From Sphingobacterium spiritivorum (GTDB lineage Bacteria > Bacteroidota > Bacteroidia > Sphingobacteriales > Sphingobacteriaceae): a stretch of 64,000 nucleotides of DNA. The stretch is from positions 620,001-684,000 of the forward strand of contig NZ_CP068082.1 in NCBI RefSeq assembly GCF_016724845.1, written 5' to 3'. The position numbers and the translations under genes were made by a program. The notes under the pieces are model-generated. The model was not told where the DNA came from. It made no database searches and saw nothing but the letters and a program-made list of their open reading frames with translations. Shown piece by piece: positions 53,030 through 62,395 of this stretch (within the stretch, counting starts at the first letter, position 1; every line of letters begins with the position of its first letter).

Positions 53030-55450
53030 TTAATAGAGTGCAGGATACTTTTCCGGATTAGCATCATTCATCATCTCATAGACAATTTCAATCACGTCAT
53101 CAGCAGAAGGCTTAGTAAAGTAATCCCCGTCCGATCCGTACGGAGGACGATGAGCCTTTGCAGTCAGAGTACGAGGCTGGCCATCCAGTACATAATAACC
53201 TTTTTGATTTTCCAGTATATGTTGTAAAATATATGCCGAAGCACCTCCCGGAACATCCTCATCAACGACAAGTAATCTATTGGTCTTATCTAAGGATAAT
53301 TTACATATCTCCGTCCGATCCAGCGGATACAGGCATTGAATATCTACAATTTCTATATTAATTCCCAGTTTTTCAAGTTCTATAGCAGCTTCCTGAACAA
53401 CTCTCAGTGTCGATCCGTAGGAAACTACAGTGAGATCTGCTCCCTCTTTGACCACTTCAGCTATACCTAAAGGAACTGTAAATTCGCCAATATTCTTTGG
53501 CATCTTTTCTTTCAGACGGTATCCGTTGAGACATTCCACAACCACAGCCGGCTCGTCCCCTCTCAGCAGTGTATTGTACATCCCTGCCGCCTGAGTCATA
53601 TTCCTTGGCACACAAATATGCAGTCCTCTCAAACCGCCCAGTAATACTGTCATCGGTGAACCGGAATGCCAGATCCCTTCGAGCCTGTGTCCGCGTGTAC
53701 GCACAATGACCGGAGCTTTCTGCCCGGCTTTGGTACGGTAACTCAGACTGGCCAGATCGTCACTCAGAATCGGTAACGCATAAATAAGGTAATCCAGATA
53801 CTGAATTTCAGCAATAGGTCGCAACCCTCTCAGCGATAGCCCAAGTCCTTTGCCAATGATAGCAGATTCACGGATACCCGTATCAAAAATTCGCAGTTCA
53901 CCGAATTTTTGCTGAAGCCCCGCAAATCCCTGATTTACATCTCCGATCTTTCCGACATCTTCGCCAAATGCAACCAATCGCTCATCCCTGGAGAAATTAG
54001 CATCAAAACAAGCATTCAGTACTTCCCTGCCGTCCACAATCCGTGTTTCTTCATCATATTCTGCAGGAATAACTTTTACATTTAACGGAGAATCAGGAGT
54101 ATCCGTAAACAGAAAATCGTTAAACCGGTTTTCATTCACGCGTTGCTGTGCATGATACCAGTTCATCAAGTCCTGCTTACCTTTAACCTGTACGCCTCTG
54201 AGTTCACGGATTGCTCTTCGTACATTGACATAAACTTCTTTAAAAGAAGGTTCAGGCAATGATTTTAATGTTTTTAAAGGCATTTCTACCAAAGGAGACT
54301 CTATCTGTTCCAACAGACTTATTGCCTGTTCAAGGTCTCCGTTAATAGTTTTATGATAATCTGTCCACGCTCTTCGCTGTTCCGTACGGACATATTCTTT
54401 AGCTTCCGCTTCAATCTGGTTCAGCTCTTCTTCTGTAGCCATATCAGACTCCAGAATCCATTGTCTCATTTTTACATTACAGTCAAATTCATGCTCCCAC
54501 TCTAACCGTTCAGCAGATTTATAGCGTTCATGAGATCCACTGGTAGAGTGTCCCTGAGGCTGTGTCAATTCTGTAACATGGACCAGACAAGGAACATGTT
54601 CTTCCCGCGCGAAACGGACAGCCTGCTCGTAAGTCTCGACCAGACCTGCATAATCCCATCCGTTCACTTTAAAGATTTCAAAACCAGTTGTGTCCCCCTC
54701 CTGACGTTGGAATCCTTTGAGTACTTCCGAAATATCCCCTTTTGTAGTCTGTACTTCATTGGGAACCGATATACCATAGCCATCGTCCCATACAGAGATC
54801 ACAACAGGGATCTGGTTGACTCCAGCAGCATTTATTGTTTCCAGGAAAACCCCTTCCGAAGTAGAAGCATTTCCTACAGAACAGAATACCACTTCATTCC
54901 CTTTATCCGAAAAATAAGAGAGATGGTTCAGATCCGGATTATGACGATACAATTTTGATGCTAGGCCCAATCCCATAATACGGGACATCTGCCCTCCGGT
55001 AGTAGAGATATCCGATGCCGAATTTTTTTGCTGCATCTGGTTAAACCAGTTTCCGTCTTCATCAATCTGACGGGTAGAAAAATGACAATTCATTTGTCTT
55101 CCGCCGGATGAAGGATCTGCCTCCAGATCAGGATGCGCATACAACTGAGAAAAGAAATGATAAACAGTAGAAATACCGGAAGCAAATACAAAGGTCTGAT
55201 CACGATAATATCCTGACCTCCAGTCACCTTCCCGAAAAACTTTTGCTAAAGCAATCTGCGCAAGTTCTTTACCGTCTCCGAAAATTCCAAACTTAGCTTT
55301 TCCGGTCAATACTTCTTTTCTTCCCAACAAACTTACAAACCTGCTTTCTACCGCCAGACGGTAGTCGGCAATAATGATTTTCCTAAAATCATCAAAACTT
55401 AGCTTAGAAGGTTCGTATGTTTGCATATGCTGTAATATGGTTCCTGACAT
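53030..55450 (-). CDS. 2-oxoacid dehydrogenase E1, fused alpha and beta subunits (branched-chain type)
   Basis: The 806-residue protein joins an E1-alpha part (about 1-400) and an E1-beta transketolase part (about 470-800). The thiamine-binding motif reads CSVGNASTSEGVFLETINAA then IPVVISVWDDGYG. The beta part has VAFGEDVGKIGDVNQGFAG and IVDIQCLYPLDRTEI. The subunit alpha loop GSHERYKSAE resembles the phosphorylation-loop region of eukaryotic branched-chain E1. It likely decarboxylates branched-chain 2-oxoacids or related 2-oxoacids as part of a complex; E2 and E3 genes are not in the window. An inverted repeat (53013-53021 with 53040-53048) overlaps its end. Confidence 0.9.
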   Translation of the reverse strand: MSGTILQHMQTYEPSKLSFDDFRKIIIADYRLAVESRFVSLLGRKEVLTGKAKFGIFGDGKELAQIALAKVFREGDWRSGYYRDQTFVFASGISTVYHFFSQLYAHPDLEADPSSGGRQMNCHFSTRQIDEDGNWFNQMQQKNSASDISTTGGQMSRIMGLGLASKLYRHNPDLNHLSYFSDKGNEVVFCSVGNASTSEGVFLETINAAGVNQIPVVISVWDDGYGISVPNEVQTTKGDISEVLKGFQRQEGDTTGFEIFKVNGWDYAGLVETYEQAVRFAREEHVPCLVHVTELTQPQGHSTSGSHERYKSAERLEWEHEFDCNVKMRQWILESDMATEEELNQIEAEAKEYVRTEQRRAWTDYHKTINGDLEQAISLLEQIESPLVEMPLKTLKSLPEPSFKEVYVNVRRAIRELRGVQVKGKQDLMNWYHAQQRVNENRFNDFLFTDTPDSPLNVKVIPAEYDEETRIVDGREVLNACFDANFSRDERLVAFGEDVGKIGDVNQGFAGLQQKFGELRIFDTGIRESAIIGKGLGLSLRGLRPIAEIQYLDYLIYALPILSDDLASLSYRTKAGQKAPVIVRTRGHRLEGIWHSGSPMTVLLGGLRGLHICVPRNMTQAAGMYNTLLRGDEPAVVVECLNGYRLKEKMPKNIGEFTVPLGIAEVVKEGADLTVVSYGSTLRVVQEAAIELEKLGINIEIVDIQCLYPLDRTEICKLSLDKTNRLLVVDEDVPGGASAYILQHILENQKGYYVLDGQPRTLTAKAHRPPYGSDGDYFTKPSADDVIEIVYEMMNDANPEKYPALY

Positions 55451-55609
55451 CTTTTGTTCTTCAGTTTTAACAAAAATACTAAAAATAAATTCTTTAATCC
55501 ATCAACACACCCCTAAATTATATGGTAAAAACCTGTGTACGCCAAATAAATGACAAATCCTTATGTTTTAATTCGTCAGGTTTAAAGTAAGTGGTTATTT
55601 TTCTTTTGG

Positions 55610-55617
55610 TATCTTTG
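55610..55617 (+). promoter_or_regulatory. putative -7 promoter element of the DEAD-box gene
   Basis: TATCTTTG matches TAnnTTTG and lies 28 bases before the TTG start at 55646. Confidence 0.5.
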
Positions 55618-55645
55618 TTCGTTTTATCTCAAAATACAAAAAAAG

Positions 55646-56842
55646 TTGAATTTTCAAGAATTAAATCTTTCAAAGCTGCTGGTCGAAAAGCTCAACACCC
55701 TTCAGATCACAGAACCTACAGGAATACAGAAAGCTGTGATTCCGAACATCTTGAAAGGGAAAGATGTCCTCGCTATATCCCCCACAGGGACGGGAAAAAC
55801 GGAAGCCTTTGCACTACCTGTTTTGTATCTTTTGACAGAAAGTAAACAATCTGAACATAAAACACTGGTTCTAAGTCCCACCAGAGAACTGGCACAGCAG
55901 ACTTATCTGCGAATCCTAAATTGTACACCATCTGAGGTAAATATAAGCACCATATCCATCTTCGGAGGACAGTCGTATGAAAAGCAGGCAGCAGAACTTT
56001 CGACTGATCCGGCTATAGTAGTCGCTACTCCAGGCAGATTGCTGGATCTGATGGATCAGAAACTCATTGATCTTTCTGCCTTTAAAAAGGTCGTAATAGA
56101 TGAAGCGGATGAACTGTTGCAACTGGGATTTATGGCCGCATTGTTCCGTATACTGGGTTATCTTCCTTCGGACAAGCAGACTCTTCTCTTTTCCGCCACT
56201 TTTCCAAAGGAATTGGAAGAACTTGTTCCGAAAGTACTGCATCAACCGTTTCGGTTCGAAGTACAGAACCGGGAACCACAGCAGAGCCAGATCCATCAGT
56301 ATTTGTTGTTTGTAGATAAAAACGATAAAAAAAATCTGATAAAGTACCTGATCGATCATTATAAAATAGATACCGCACTAATTTTTACGCGTACCACACA
56401 TGGTGTAGATCGTATTGTAAGTGATCTCCAAAAACACGGGCTCACTGCACAAGGATTGTACGGAGACAAATCGCAGGCCGTTCGAACAGCAACAGTAGAA
56501 GATTTTAAAAACAGAAATTTCAACTTTCTCGTTGCTACGGATATTGCCTCACGGGGTCTTCATCTGGATGATCTTGATCATGTCATTAATTATGAGATTC
56601 CCGACACATCAGAGCAGTATATGCACCGCATTGGTCGTACAGCGAGAGGGATCAGAGACGGATATACCTATACCTTTTGTGATGCCGAAGACAATCCTAA
56701 TCTGATCAAACTTCAGATTGCGCTCAAAAAAAACATCCCTATCTTATCCGAACATCCTTATGTCCTGAGCTGGCAAAAAATGCTAGCACACAAGGAATTA
56801 AAATCGAATTCAAAAAGAAAGGGCAGCAAGCGAAAAAAATAA
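55646..56842 (+). CDS. DEAD-box RNA helicase
   Basis: The 398-residue protein has the Q motif region (LNTLQITEPTGIQKAVIPNI), Walker A SPTGTGKTEA, the Walker B VIDEADELLQ, SAT as FSATFP, and the last motif HRIGRTARG. It ends in a basic tail (KSNSKRKGSKRKK). Such proteins unwind RNA in ribosome assembly, mRNA decay or cold response; the partner is unknown. No ATG lies near the start, so a TTG at 55646 beginning MNFQELNLSKLLVEKLN is used; the family match begins at this point. Confidence 0.9.
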   Translation: MNFQELNLSKLLVEKLNTLQITEPTGIQKAVIPNILKGKDVLAISPTGTGKTEAFALPVLYLLTESKQSEHKTLVLSPTRELAQQTYLRILNCTPSEVNISTISIFGGQSYEKQAAELSTDPAIVVATPGRLLDLMDQKLIDLSAFKKVVIDEADELLQLGFMAALFRILGYLPSDKQTLLFSATFPKELEELVPKVLHQPFRFEVQNREPQQSQIHQYLLFVDKNDKKNLIKYLIDHYKIDTALIFTRTTHGVDRIVSDLQKHGLTAQGLYGDKSQAVRTATVEDFKNRNFNFLVATDIASRGLHLDDLDHVINYEIPDTSEQYMHRIGRTARGIRDGYTYTFCDAEDNPNLIKLQIALKKNIPILSEHPYVLSWQKMLAHKELKSNSKRKGSKRKK

Positions 56843-56928
56843 AGTGAGATTGCAGTCCCCTATTTTCATAGAATAGCACAATATTCCTTACTTTTAGACC
56901 TTTATATAATTGTAATAATATTCATAGA

Positions 56929-57675
56929 ATGAGTACCATTCATTTATTTAATGATCATAAGAATCAGCCGAACGGCAATAATCTGGGCGATTTAGAAAAA
57001 ACCGTCATTATTAATTCACTGATGCAGACTCCTATCGCACAGCGTGACGGCGCATGGGTAGAAGCTTTTGTTACGAATGTTGCTGAAGCCAATCTCACAC
57101 TGAGCGAACCTGAGGTCATGATGGGGTCTGACGGATTTCCTTATTTCAATCTGCGGACTATTGAATCCAATCAGGATTTTAAAGCTTTCGTCATCGCAAA
57201 TCAACTTGATTACATCTTAGGTCAGGGGTTTGGTGTCGCTATTAATGCCGGAGCCGAACAATCGGACTGGATATTTTCTTATGGCGATCTGACCAATCTG
57301 AAACTCAACGGAGAATTCTATACCGATGAAAGTATCTTTTCTCCGCAAAACGGAAGTGCTGTCATTGGCAAAGACGAAGAGATACTTGTAGGTCAGCCTT
57401 CAGAAAGCATACTCCCGGCTCAGCTTCGTGCCAATATCCGCGAATATCTGGTGTACAACGGAATAAAGAATCCTAAAATCGCTTTAATAGCCCGTGATTA
57501 CAAAAATGACGAAACGGTAAAACAGGATTTGGTATTTAACATTATTCCTAAACAATTCGCTACCGAGAAAGAGTTTGAAGCGATAATGACAACAATAGTA
57601 TGGTTTCTTCCCCGTCATTATTCCTTTATGGGTCTGGACGAGATGAGTATAGAGAATGGCTTCCAGCCTTTGTAG
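56929..57675 (+). CDS. conserved protein of unknown function
   Basis: The 248-residue protein has no signal peptide or membrane segment and no motif I recognise. It has mixed alpha/beta character with segments such as GVAINAGAEQSDWIFSYGDL and YLVYNGIKNPKIALIARDYK. It lies between the DEAD-box gene and a Nudix gene, all on the plus strand (87 and 24 bases apart). No function is proposed. Confidence 0.65.
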   Translation: MSTIHLFNDHKNQPNGNNLGDLEKTVIINSLMQTPIAQRDGAWVEAFVTNVAEANLTLSEPEVMMGSDGFPYFNLRTIESNQDFKAFVIANQLDYILGQGFGVAINAGAEQSDWIFSYGDLTNLKLNGEFYTDESIFSPQNGSAVIGKDEEILVGQPSESILPAQLRANIREYLVYNGIKNPKIALIARDYKNDETVKQDLVFNIIPKQFATEKEFEAIMTTIVWFLPRHYSFMGLDEMSIENGFQPL

Positions 57676-57699
57676 AAAAACCCCTAACAAACAGAATAC

Positions 57700-58152
57700 A
57701 TGTATCCTTTTAATGTGCGCGTGTACGGAATACTTATCAATGAGCATGATGAAGTATTGATCAGTGATGAAAAAACTGAAAGTGTGTCTTTCACCAAATT
57801 TCCGGGCGGAGGATTAGAGTATGGAGAAGGACTGATAGACGCACTCAAAAGAGAATATGAGGAAGAGTGTGCACTCTCTGTGGATGTTGTAAAGCATATT
57901 TATACAACAGATTTTTGGGAGAAATCCAGTTTTAATGACAGTCAGATTATTAGTATCTATTATTTGGTTAAGGCCAATCAGCCGCTTAATGTCACGATAA
58001 AGGAAAAACTTTTTGATTTTGATAAAGATGAGACTGGAGAAAAACTTCAGGCATTCAGACTTGTACCTGTAGATCAGGTAAAATTAACTGAACTTACATT
58101 CAAAACAGATCAGGTAGCATGGGAAGAATACCTCAAAAGCCGGGTTTTTTAA
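57700..58152 (+). CDS. Nudix hydrolase
   Basis: The 150-residue protein has the Nudix box in the form GGGLEYGEGLIDALKREYEE followed by ECAL, matching Gx5Ex7REUxEExGU except that Cys replaces the final Gly. It would hydrolyse a nucleoside diphosphate linked to another group X. The start at 57700 (MYPFNVRVYGILI) follows the previous gene after 24 bases. The substrate is unknown. Confidence 0.85.
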   Translation: MYPFNVRVYGILINEHDEVLISDEKTESVSFTKFPGGGLEYGEGLIDALKREYEEECALSVDVVKHIYTTDFWEKSSFNDSQIISIYYLVKANQPLNVTIKEKLFDFDKDETGEKLQAFRLVPVDQVKLTELTFKTDQVAWEEYLKSRVF

Positions 58153-58388
58153 TAAAAAAAAGATTCAGATAATTTAATACTGTATATATTTTATTATATG
58201 TTAACATACAAAAATATACAAATATTTAAAAATCAAATCCTTAAATGTACAAGCACAAAATAAAATACACACATTAAATAATACTATGGACTCTTTTTTC
58301 AATTATAATTTGATTTTGAATAAAAATCAGTATTTTTGGTATAGAAAATTCCTAGTCCTATAGGTTTTTTAATAGTTAGTGTGATTTT

Positions 58389-58413
58389 AAGGCGATACTC
58401 CCCGTATCGCCTT
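58389..58413. terminator. bidirectional hairpin between convergent Nudix and rlmH operons
   Basis: A 10-bp perfect stem (58389-58398 with 58404-58413) with a 5-base loop. The 235 bases before it (58153-58388) are AT-rich and hold no gene that I can support. Confidence 0.7.
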
Positions 58414-58437
58414 ATCTATTTTTAATTCACTTTTTCT

Positions 58438-58563
58438 CTATTTGAATATAAAGTATAAAGCAATTACTAACGCCATTCCTATAGCAATCATAATCTTTGC
58501 TTTTTTACCTTCATTATACGCCGAATCACTTTTGAAGTGATAATCTCTTTTTTGCATTCTCAT
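58438..58563 (-). CDS. small single-pass membrane protein, 41 residues
   Basis: A gene below usual ORF cut-offs. It begins MRMQKRDYHFKSDSAYNEGK and ends with a single hydrophobic helix (KIMIAIGMALVIALYFIF) and Lys. The start codon follows a perfect Shine-Dalgarno AGGAGG with a 5-base spacer, which is uncommon in Bacteroidota and supports translation. It lies 56 bases downstream of rlmH on the same strand and ends before a hairpin. No function is known. Confidence 0.72.
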   Translation of the reverse strand: MRMQKRDYHFKSDSAYNEGKKAKIMIAIGMALVIALYFIFK

Positions 58564-58619
58564 ATTTCCTCCTTTATTATTTAGATGCAAATTCACTACA
58601 ATTTACATAATTTTTACGA

Positions 58620-59093
58620 CTATTCATGATGATAGGGTTCGCCTTTCAAAATGGAAAAAGCACGATATACCTGCTCTACAAAAAACAACCGGATCATCTG
58701 ATGAGAGAAAGTCATCTTGGACAACGAAATCTTCTGTACTGACCGGTCGTATATGGTCTGATCAAATCCGTATGGCCCTCCTATCACAAAAACCAGGTGC
58801 TGGGTACTGTTGAGCATATTCTTCTCGAGATAACGGGAGAAGTCCACTGAGCGGTATTCCTTTCCATACTCATCCAGAAGTACGACAGTATCCTGCGGAC
58901 TGATATGCTTCAGAATCAGAGCAGCTTCTTTTTCCTTCTGCTGTGCCTGACTCATATTCTTACTGTTTTTGAGATCCGGGATAATCACCATTCCAAAAGT
59001 AATATAATGCTTTAACCGGCCTGTATACTTCTCAATACCCTCATTCAGATATTTTTCATCTGTCTTACCGACACAGATCAATGTAATTTTCAT
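58620..59093 (-). CDS. rlmH: 23S rRNA (pseudouridine1915-N3)-methyltransferase RlmH
   Basis: The 157-residue SPOUT-type methyltransferase starts MKITLICVGKTDEKYLNEGI. The trefoil-knot region with the AdoMet loop FVIGGPYGFDQ and the conserved LSKMTFSHQMIRLFFVEQVY then RAFSILKGEPYHHE ends the protein exactly as in other RlmH. It methylates pseudouridine 1915 of 23S rRNA on assembled 70S ribosomes. The small membrane protein gene is next in the same direction. Confidence 0.95.
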   Translation of the reverse strand: MKITLICVGKTDEKYLNEGIEKYTGRLKHYITFGMVIIPDLKNSKNMSQAQQKEKEAALILKHISPQDTVVLLDEYGKEYRSVDFSRYLEKNMLNSTQHLVFVIGGPYGFDQTIYDRSVQKISLSKMTFSHQMIRLFFVEQVYRAFSILKGEPYHHE

Positions 59094-59276
59094 CCGTATT
59101 TAATTTGTTTTAAAAGGAGATGTCAAAGATTCATCTCAGCAGGAGATTTCAATAAATAATTCACTGTACTTCCTGTTGCCAAAGATACACAGTGCAGCGT
59201 TTTTTTCATTACATAAAAGTGAATCAAATCACTATCTTTATTCTTAATTAAGTTATTAAGAAATTAATCTTGCAAT

Positions 59277-60173
59277 ATGAAGAAATTAAAACTTACACTT
59301 ATGCTGCTTTTGTCAGCTTTCTCCATCGCAGCTTATGCACAACAGGAAGCGGCAGATTCAACCCGGTTATGGACCATCAAAGGAGAAAACACTTTTCTGA
59401 TTAATCAGAGTTCTTTCTCGAATTGGGCTGCAGGTGGCGTCAATTCTTTTGCCGGAAATCTGATCTTTAATTACGACTTCAACTACAAAAAAGACAGATG
59501 GAGCTGGGACAACAAAGTATTAGCTGCTTACGGACAGACTTTCCAGAAAGAAACAGACTGGAGAAAGAATGATGACCGATTTGCGATCAGCAGTTTACTT
59601 GGTTATCAGGCAAAGGAAAGGTGGCTCTATACTTTCTTTATGAATTTCAACACACAGTTTGCCAATGGATATAAATATGACAGCAACAATGCCAGGACAT
59701 TATTATCAACAGCCTTTGCTCCCGCTTATCTGAGTTTTGGTCCCGGTATGGCTTACAAGGCATCAGACAACTTCAAAGTCAACCTGTCTCCTGCCGCAGC
59801 ACGTTTCGTATTTGTGACCAATGATTCTCTTTCCAATGTTGGTGCTTTCGGAGTAGATCCGGGTAAAAAATCACGTTTTGAATTTGGTGCTTCTCTGGAT
59901 GCATATTACAAGAAGGAGATCATGGAAAATATAACCTTTGAAAATATTCTTAAGCTCTACTCCAATTATCTGGAAGATCCGCAGAATGTAGATGTCGATT
60001 ATACCGCCAATCTGGTGATGAAGGTCAACCAATGGATCACAGTCAATGCCGGGGTACAACTGATCTATGATGATAATACCCTTATTCCAAAAGATAACGG
60101 AGCTCCGGGGTCAGAAAGGCCTGCATTACAGGTCAAACAAATTCTGGGTGCAGGTATAACCTATAAATTCTAG
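59277..60173 (+). CDS. DUF3078 outer-membrane protein
   Basis: The 298-residue protein has a signal peptide (MKKLKLTLMLLLSAFSIAAY, then AQ) and the DUF3078 pattern: W-IKGENTFLINQSSFSNWA, AAGGVNSFAGNLIFNYDF and KKDRWSWDNKVLAAYGQTFQ. It ends in AGITYKF, the aromatic C-terminus of outer-membrane barrels. The family is restricted mainly to Bacteroidota and has no proven function. It is a single-gene unit with a strong terminator and 180 bases of upstream region. Confidence 0.88.
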   Translation: MKKLKLTLMLLLSAFSIAAYAQQEAADSTRLWTIKGENTFLINQSSFSNWAAGGVNSFAGNLIFNYDFNYKKDRWSWDNKVLAAYGQTFQKETDWRKNDDRFAISSLLGYQAKERWLYTFFMNFNTQFANGYKYDSNNARTLLSTAFAPAYLSFGPGMAYKASDNFKVNLSPAAARFVFVTNDSLSNVGAFGVDPGKKSRFEFGASLDAYYKKEIMENITFENILKLYSNYLEDPQNVDVDYTANLVMKVNQWITVNAGVQLIYDDNTLIPKDNGAPGSERPALQVKQILGAGITYKF

Positions 60174-60190
60174 CCTAACCTCTTAAAAAA

Positions 60191-60221
60191 GTAAAGCCCG
60201 AATGTTTCATTCGGGCTTTAC
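60191..60221. terminator. bidirectional terminator between DUF3078 and YceI genes
   Basis: A perfect 14-bp stem (60191-60204 with 60208-60221) lies between the convergent genes. Confidence 0.85.
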
Positions 60222-60239
60222 TCATACTATTGATTTTAT

Positions 60240-60875
60240 TTATTTCTTGTTCGCAACGATATCGATTTTGAAATTGATCTGTTTAGAAATCAAATCATCT
60301 TCCTTACCTGCGTAGTTCACTCCCCAATCCGCACGTTCGATATTGAAATCTGCATGCGTTTTGATTACACTGTCTGTTGATTCCAATACTTTTGTATCAA
60401 ATGAAATACTCTTTGTGATACCTTTGATAGTCAGATTACCTGTTACTTTTACATCAGATGCAGTAGCTCCTGCCTCAACTTTTGAAATCACAAAAGTAGC
60501 TTCAGGGAATTGTGCTGTATCAAAAAAGTCAGCTGCTTTCAAATGTCCGTCTAATTTATCTTTATATTCTCCTTCCAGATCTGTAGAACTGATTGAGTTC
60601 ATATCCAGTGTAAATGTACCACCTACAAGAGCGTTGTTATCGATCTGAATAGAACCTGATTTAACAACAACAGTACCTGTGTGCTGACCTGTTACTTTTG
60701 TACCTGTCCATACTACTTTAGACTGCGTAGTATCTACTGCAAAAGAATTACCTGAAACCGTATTTTCAACAATAGCTGTAGAATCAGAAGTTTCAGCTTT
60801 TTTACCTTCAGGGTTACCTGCGCATGAAGATAATACCAGAGCCGCAAAGGCAGAGAATAAAATAATTTTTTTCAT
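60240..60875 (-). CDS. YceI-family lipoprotein
   Basis: The 211-residue protein has a lipoprotein signal peptide with lipobox LSSC (Cys18) and a linker, followed by the YceI lipocalin-like barrel (about 45-210): SKVVWTGTKVTGQHTGTVVV, the FDTAQFPEATFVISKVE strand and KGITKSISFDTKVL. YceI proteins bind polyprenoid or other hydrophobic molecules. It is surface- or periplasm-facing. A -7 type element lies upstream. Confidence 0.92.
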   Translation of the reverse strand: MKKIILFSAFAALVLSSCAGNPEGKKAETSDSTAIVENTVSGNSFAVDTTQSKVVWTGTKVTGQHTGTVVVKSGSIQIDNNALVGGTFTLDMNSISSTDLEGEYKDKLDGHLKAADFFDTAQFPEATFVISKVEAGATASDVKVTGNLTIKGITKSISFDTKVLESTDSVIKTHADFNIERADWGVNYAGKEDDLISKQINFKIDIVANKK

Positions 60876-60913
60876 GATGACATTAAATTGTGTGTTTAAA
60901 CATTAATTCTAAA

Positions 60914-60921
60914 CAAAGATA
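60914..60921 (-). promoter_or_regulatory. putative -7 promoter element of the YceI gene
   Basis: Minus-strand TATCTTTG matches TAnnTTTG, 38 bases before the YceI start. Confidence 0.5.
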
Positions 60922-60978
60922 TTTATTTTATCCTTTATTGTAACAATTTACAGGAGAAAAGACATTAATAAGACAAAT

Positions 60979-62304
60979 CTAATGACCTGCCGGTGTCTCA
61001 TCTATACGACGAATATCCGCTCCCAACGCTTTTAAACGTTCTTCAATATGCTGATAGCCTCTTTCAATCTGCTCGATGTTATAGATTTTGGATTTGCCTT
61101 GTGCAGACAATGCTGCTATCAGTAAAGATACACCTGCCCGAATATCCGGAGACGTCATTTCTATTCCTCTTAGCTTGAAAGCTTTATCCAGTCCGATAAC
61201 AGTAGCCCGGTGCGGATCACATAAAATAATCTGCGCGCCCATATCGATCAGCTTATCTACAAAGAACAGACGGCTTTCAAACATTTTCTGATGGATCAGC
61301 ACATTTCCTTTTGCCTGTATAGCTGTTACCAGCACGATACTCAACAAATCCGGTGTAAATCCCGGCCATGGAGCATCAGATACCGTAAGAATAGAACCAT
61401 CGATAAACGTTTCTATCTCATAATGTTCCTGAGCAGGAATAAAAATATCATCCCCTCTGAGTTCCATCTTAATTCCCAGACGGCTGAAGATGGTAGGAAT
61501 AATTCCTAACTCCGGATAGCACACATCTTTAATCGTAATTTCAGAACCAGTCATTGCGGCAAGCCCGATAAAAGATCCGATCTCGATCATATCCGGCAAC
61601 ATTTTATGACTTGTTCCGCCAAGACGTTCTACACCTTCTATAGTCAACAGATTAGAACCTATACCCGAGATATTAGCCCCCATTCTGTTCAGCATCTTAC
61701 ACAGTTGTTGCAGATAAGGCTCACATGCAGCATTATAAATTGTGGTCGTACCTTTAGCCAGTACAGCAGCCATTACAATATTAGCCGTACCTGTTACTGA
61801 AGCCTCATCCAGTAAGATATACGTTCCTCTTAATTCGCTTGCATCGACATTAAAAAAATTGTTGTCTGCATCGTAAACAAATTTGGCTCCTAATTTTTCG
61901 AATCCAAGAAAGTGAGTATCCAGACGACGTCTGCCGATTTTATCACCTCCCGGTTTAGGGATAGCAGCTTTACCGAATCTGGCAAGTAAAGGGCCCACGA
62001 TCATAATAGATCCGCGAAGACCTCCCCCTTTTACTTTAAATTCTTCCGACTGGAAATAATCAATATTAATATCTTTCGCTTCAAAGACATAGGTATCCTG
62101 ATCTACACGGTTCACCTTTACACCCAATGCCTGTAACAGCTCAATCAGCTTATTGACATCTTTAATATCAGGCACATTAGCTATTGTCATTGGTTCTTCT
62201 GTTAATAGAACCGCAGAAATAATCTGCAATGCCTCATTTTTTGCGCCCTGAGGAATAATCTCACCTTTTAATGGCTTCCCACCATGTATTTCAAATGCGT
62301 TCAT
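60979..62304 (-). CDS. murA: UDP-N-acetylglucosamine 1-carboxyvinyltransferase with Asp in place of the catalytic Cys
   Basis: MurA adds enolpyruvate to UDP-GlcNAc, the first step of peptidoglycan synthesis. The 441-residue protein has the full length of the family, with KNEALQIISAVLL at the start and DLLSIVLVTAIQAKG late. The fosfomycin-reactive loop, PGGCxIGxRPVDxH in E. coli (Cys115), reads PGGDKIGRRRLDTH here, with Asp121 at the Cys position. Such Cys-to-Asp MurA enzymes remain active but are not alkylated by fosfomycin. Neighbours are the YceI gene (downstream) and DUF4290 gene (upstream). Confidence 0.94.
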   Translation of the reverse strand: MNAFEIHGGKPLKGEIIPQGAKNEALQIISAVLLTEEPMTIANVPDIKDVNKLIELLQALGVKVNRVDQDTYVFEAKDINIDYFQSEEFKVKGGGLRGSIMIVGPLLARFGKAAIPKPGGDKIGRRRLDTHFLGFEKLGAKFVYDADNNFFNVDASELRGTYILLDEASVTGTANIVMAAVLAKGTTTIYNAACEPYLQQLCKMLNRMGANISGIGSNLLTIEGVERLGGTSHKMLPDMIEIGSFIGLAAMTGSEITIKDVCYPELGIIPTIFSRLGIKMELRGDDIFIPAQEHYEIETFIDGSILTVSDAPWPGFTPDLLSIVLVTAIQAKGNVLIHQKMFESRLFFVDKLIDMGAQIILCDPHRATVIGLDKAFKLRGIEMTSPDIRAGVSLLIAALSAQGKSKIYNIEQIERGYQHIEERLKALGADIRRIDETPAGH

Positions 62305-62326
62305 GTATACCCTAACTATTATATTT

Positions 62327-62369
62327 CAAAAAAAAAAGCAATTGGAATATGATTGACATTTCAATTGCT
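62327..62369 (-). terminator. intrinsic terminator of the DUF4290 gene
   Basis: On the minus strand an 8-bp stem (62362-62369 with 62337-62344) is followed by a run of T residues (complement of 62328-62337). It lies 26 bases beyond the DUF4290 stop, so murA is probably transcribed separately. Confidence 0.7.
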
Positions 62370-62395
62370 CTGTACCATTTATCCAATTTAAAAGA

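Noticed and set aside
53013..53048. 9-bp inverted repeat between the ROK-like and E1 genes
   Set aside because: One arm lies within the last codons of the E1 gene and no T-tract follows, so I do not list it as a terminator.
58286..58363. A 25-codon plus-strand frame rich in Phe and Tyr (MDSFFNYNLIL...) that resembles a leader peptide
   Set aside because: No plus-strand gene follows (rlmH is on the other strand), and no terminator with a T-tract and alternative fold was found. Its aromatic content is expected in AT-rich DNA.
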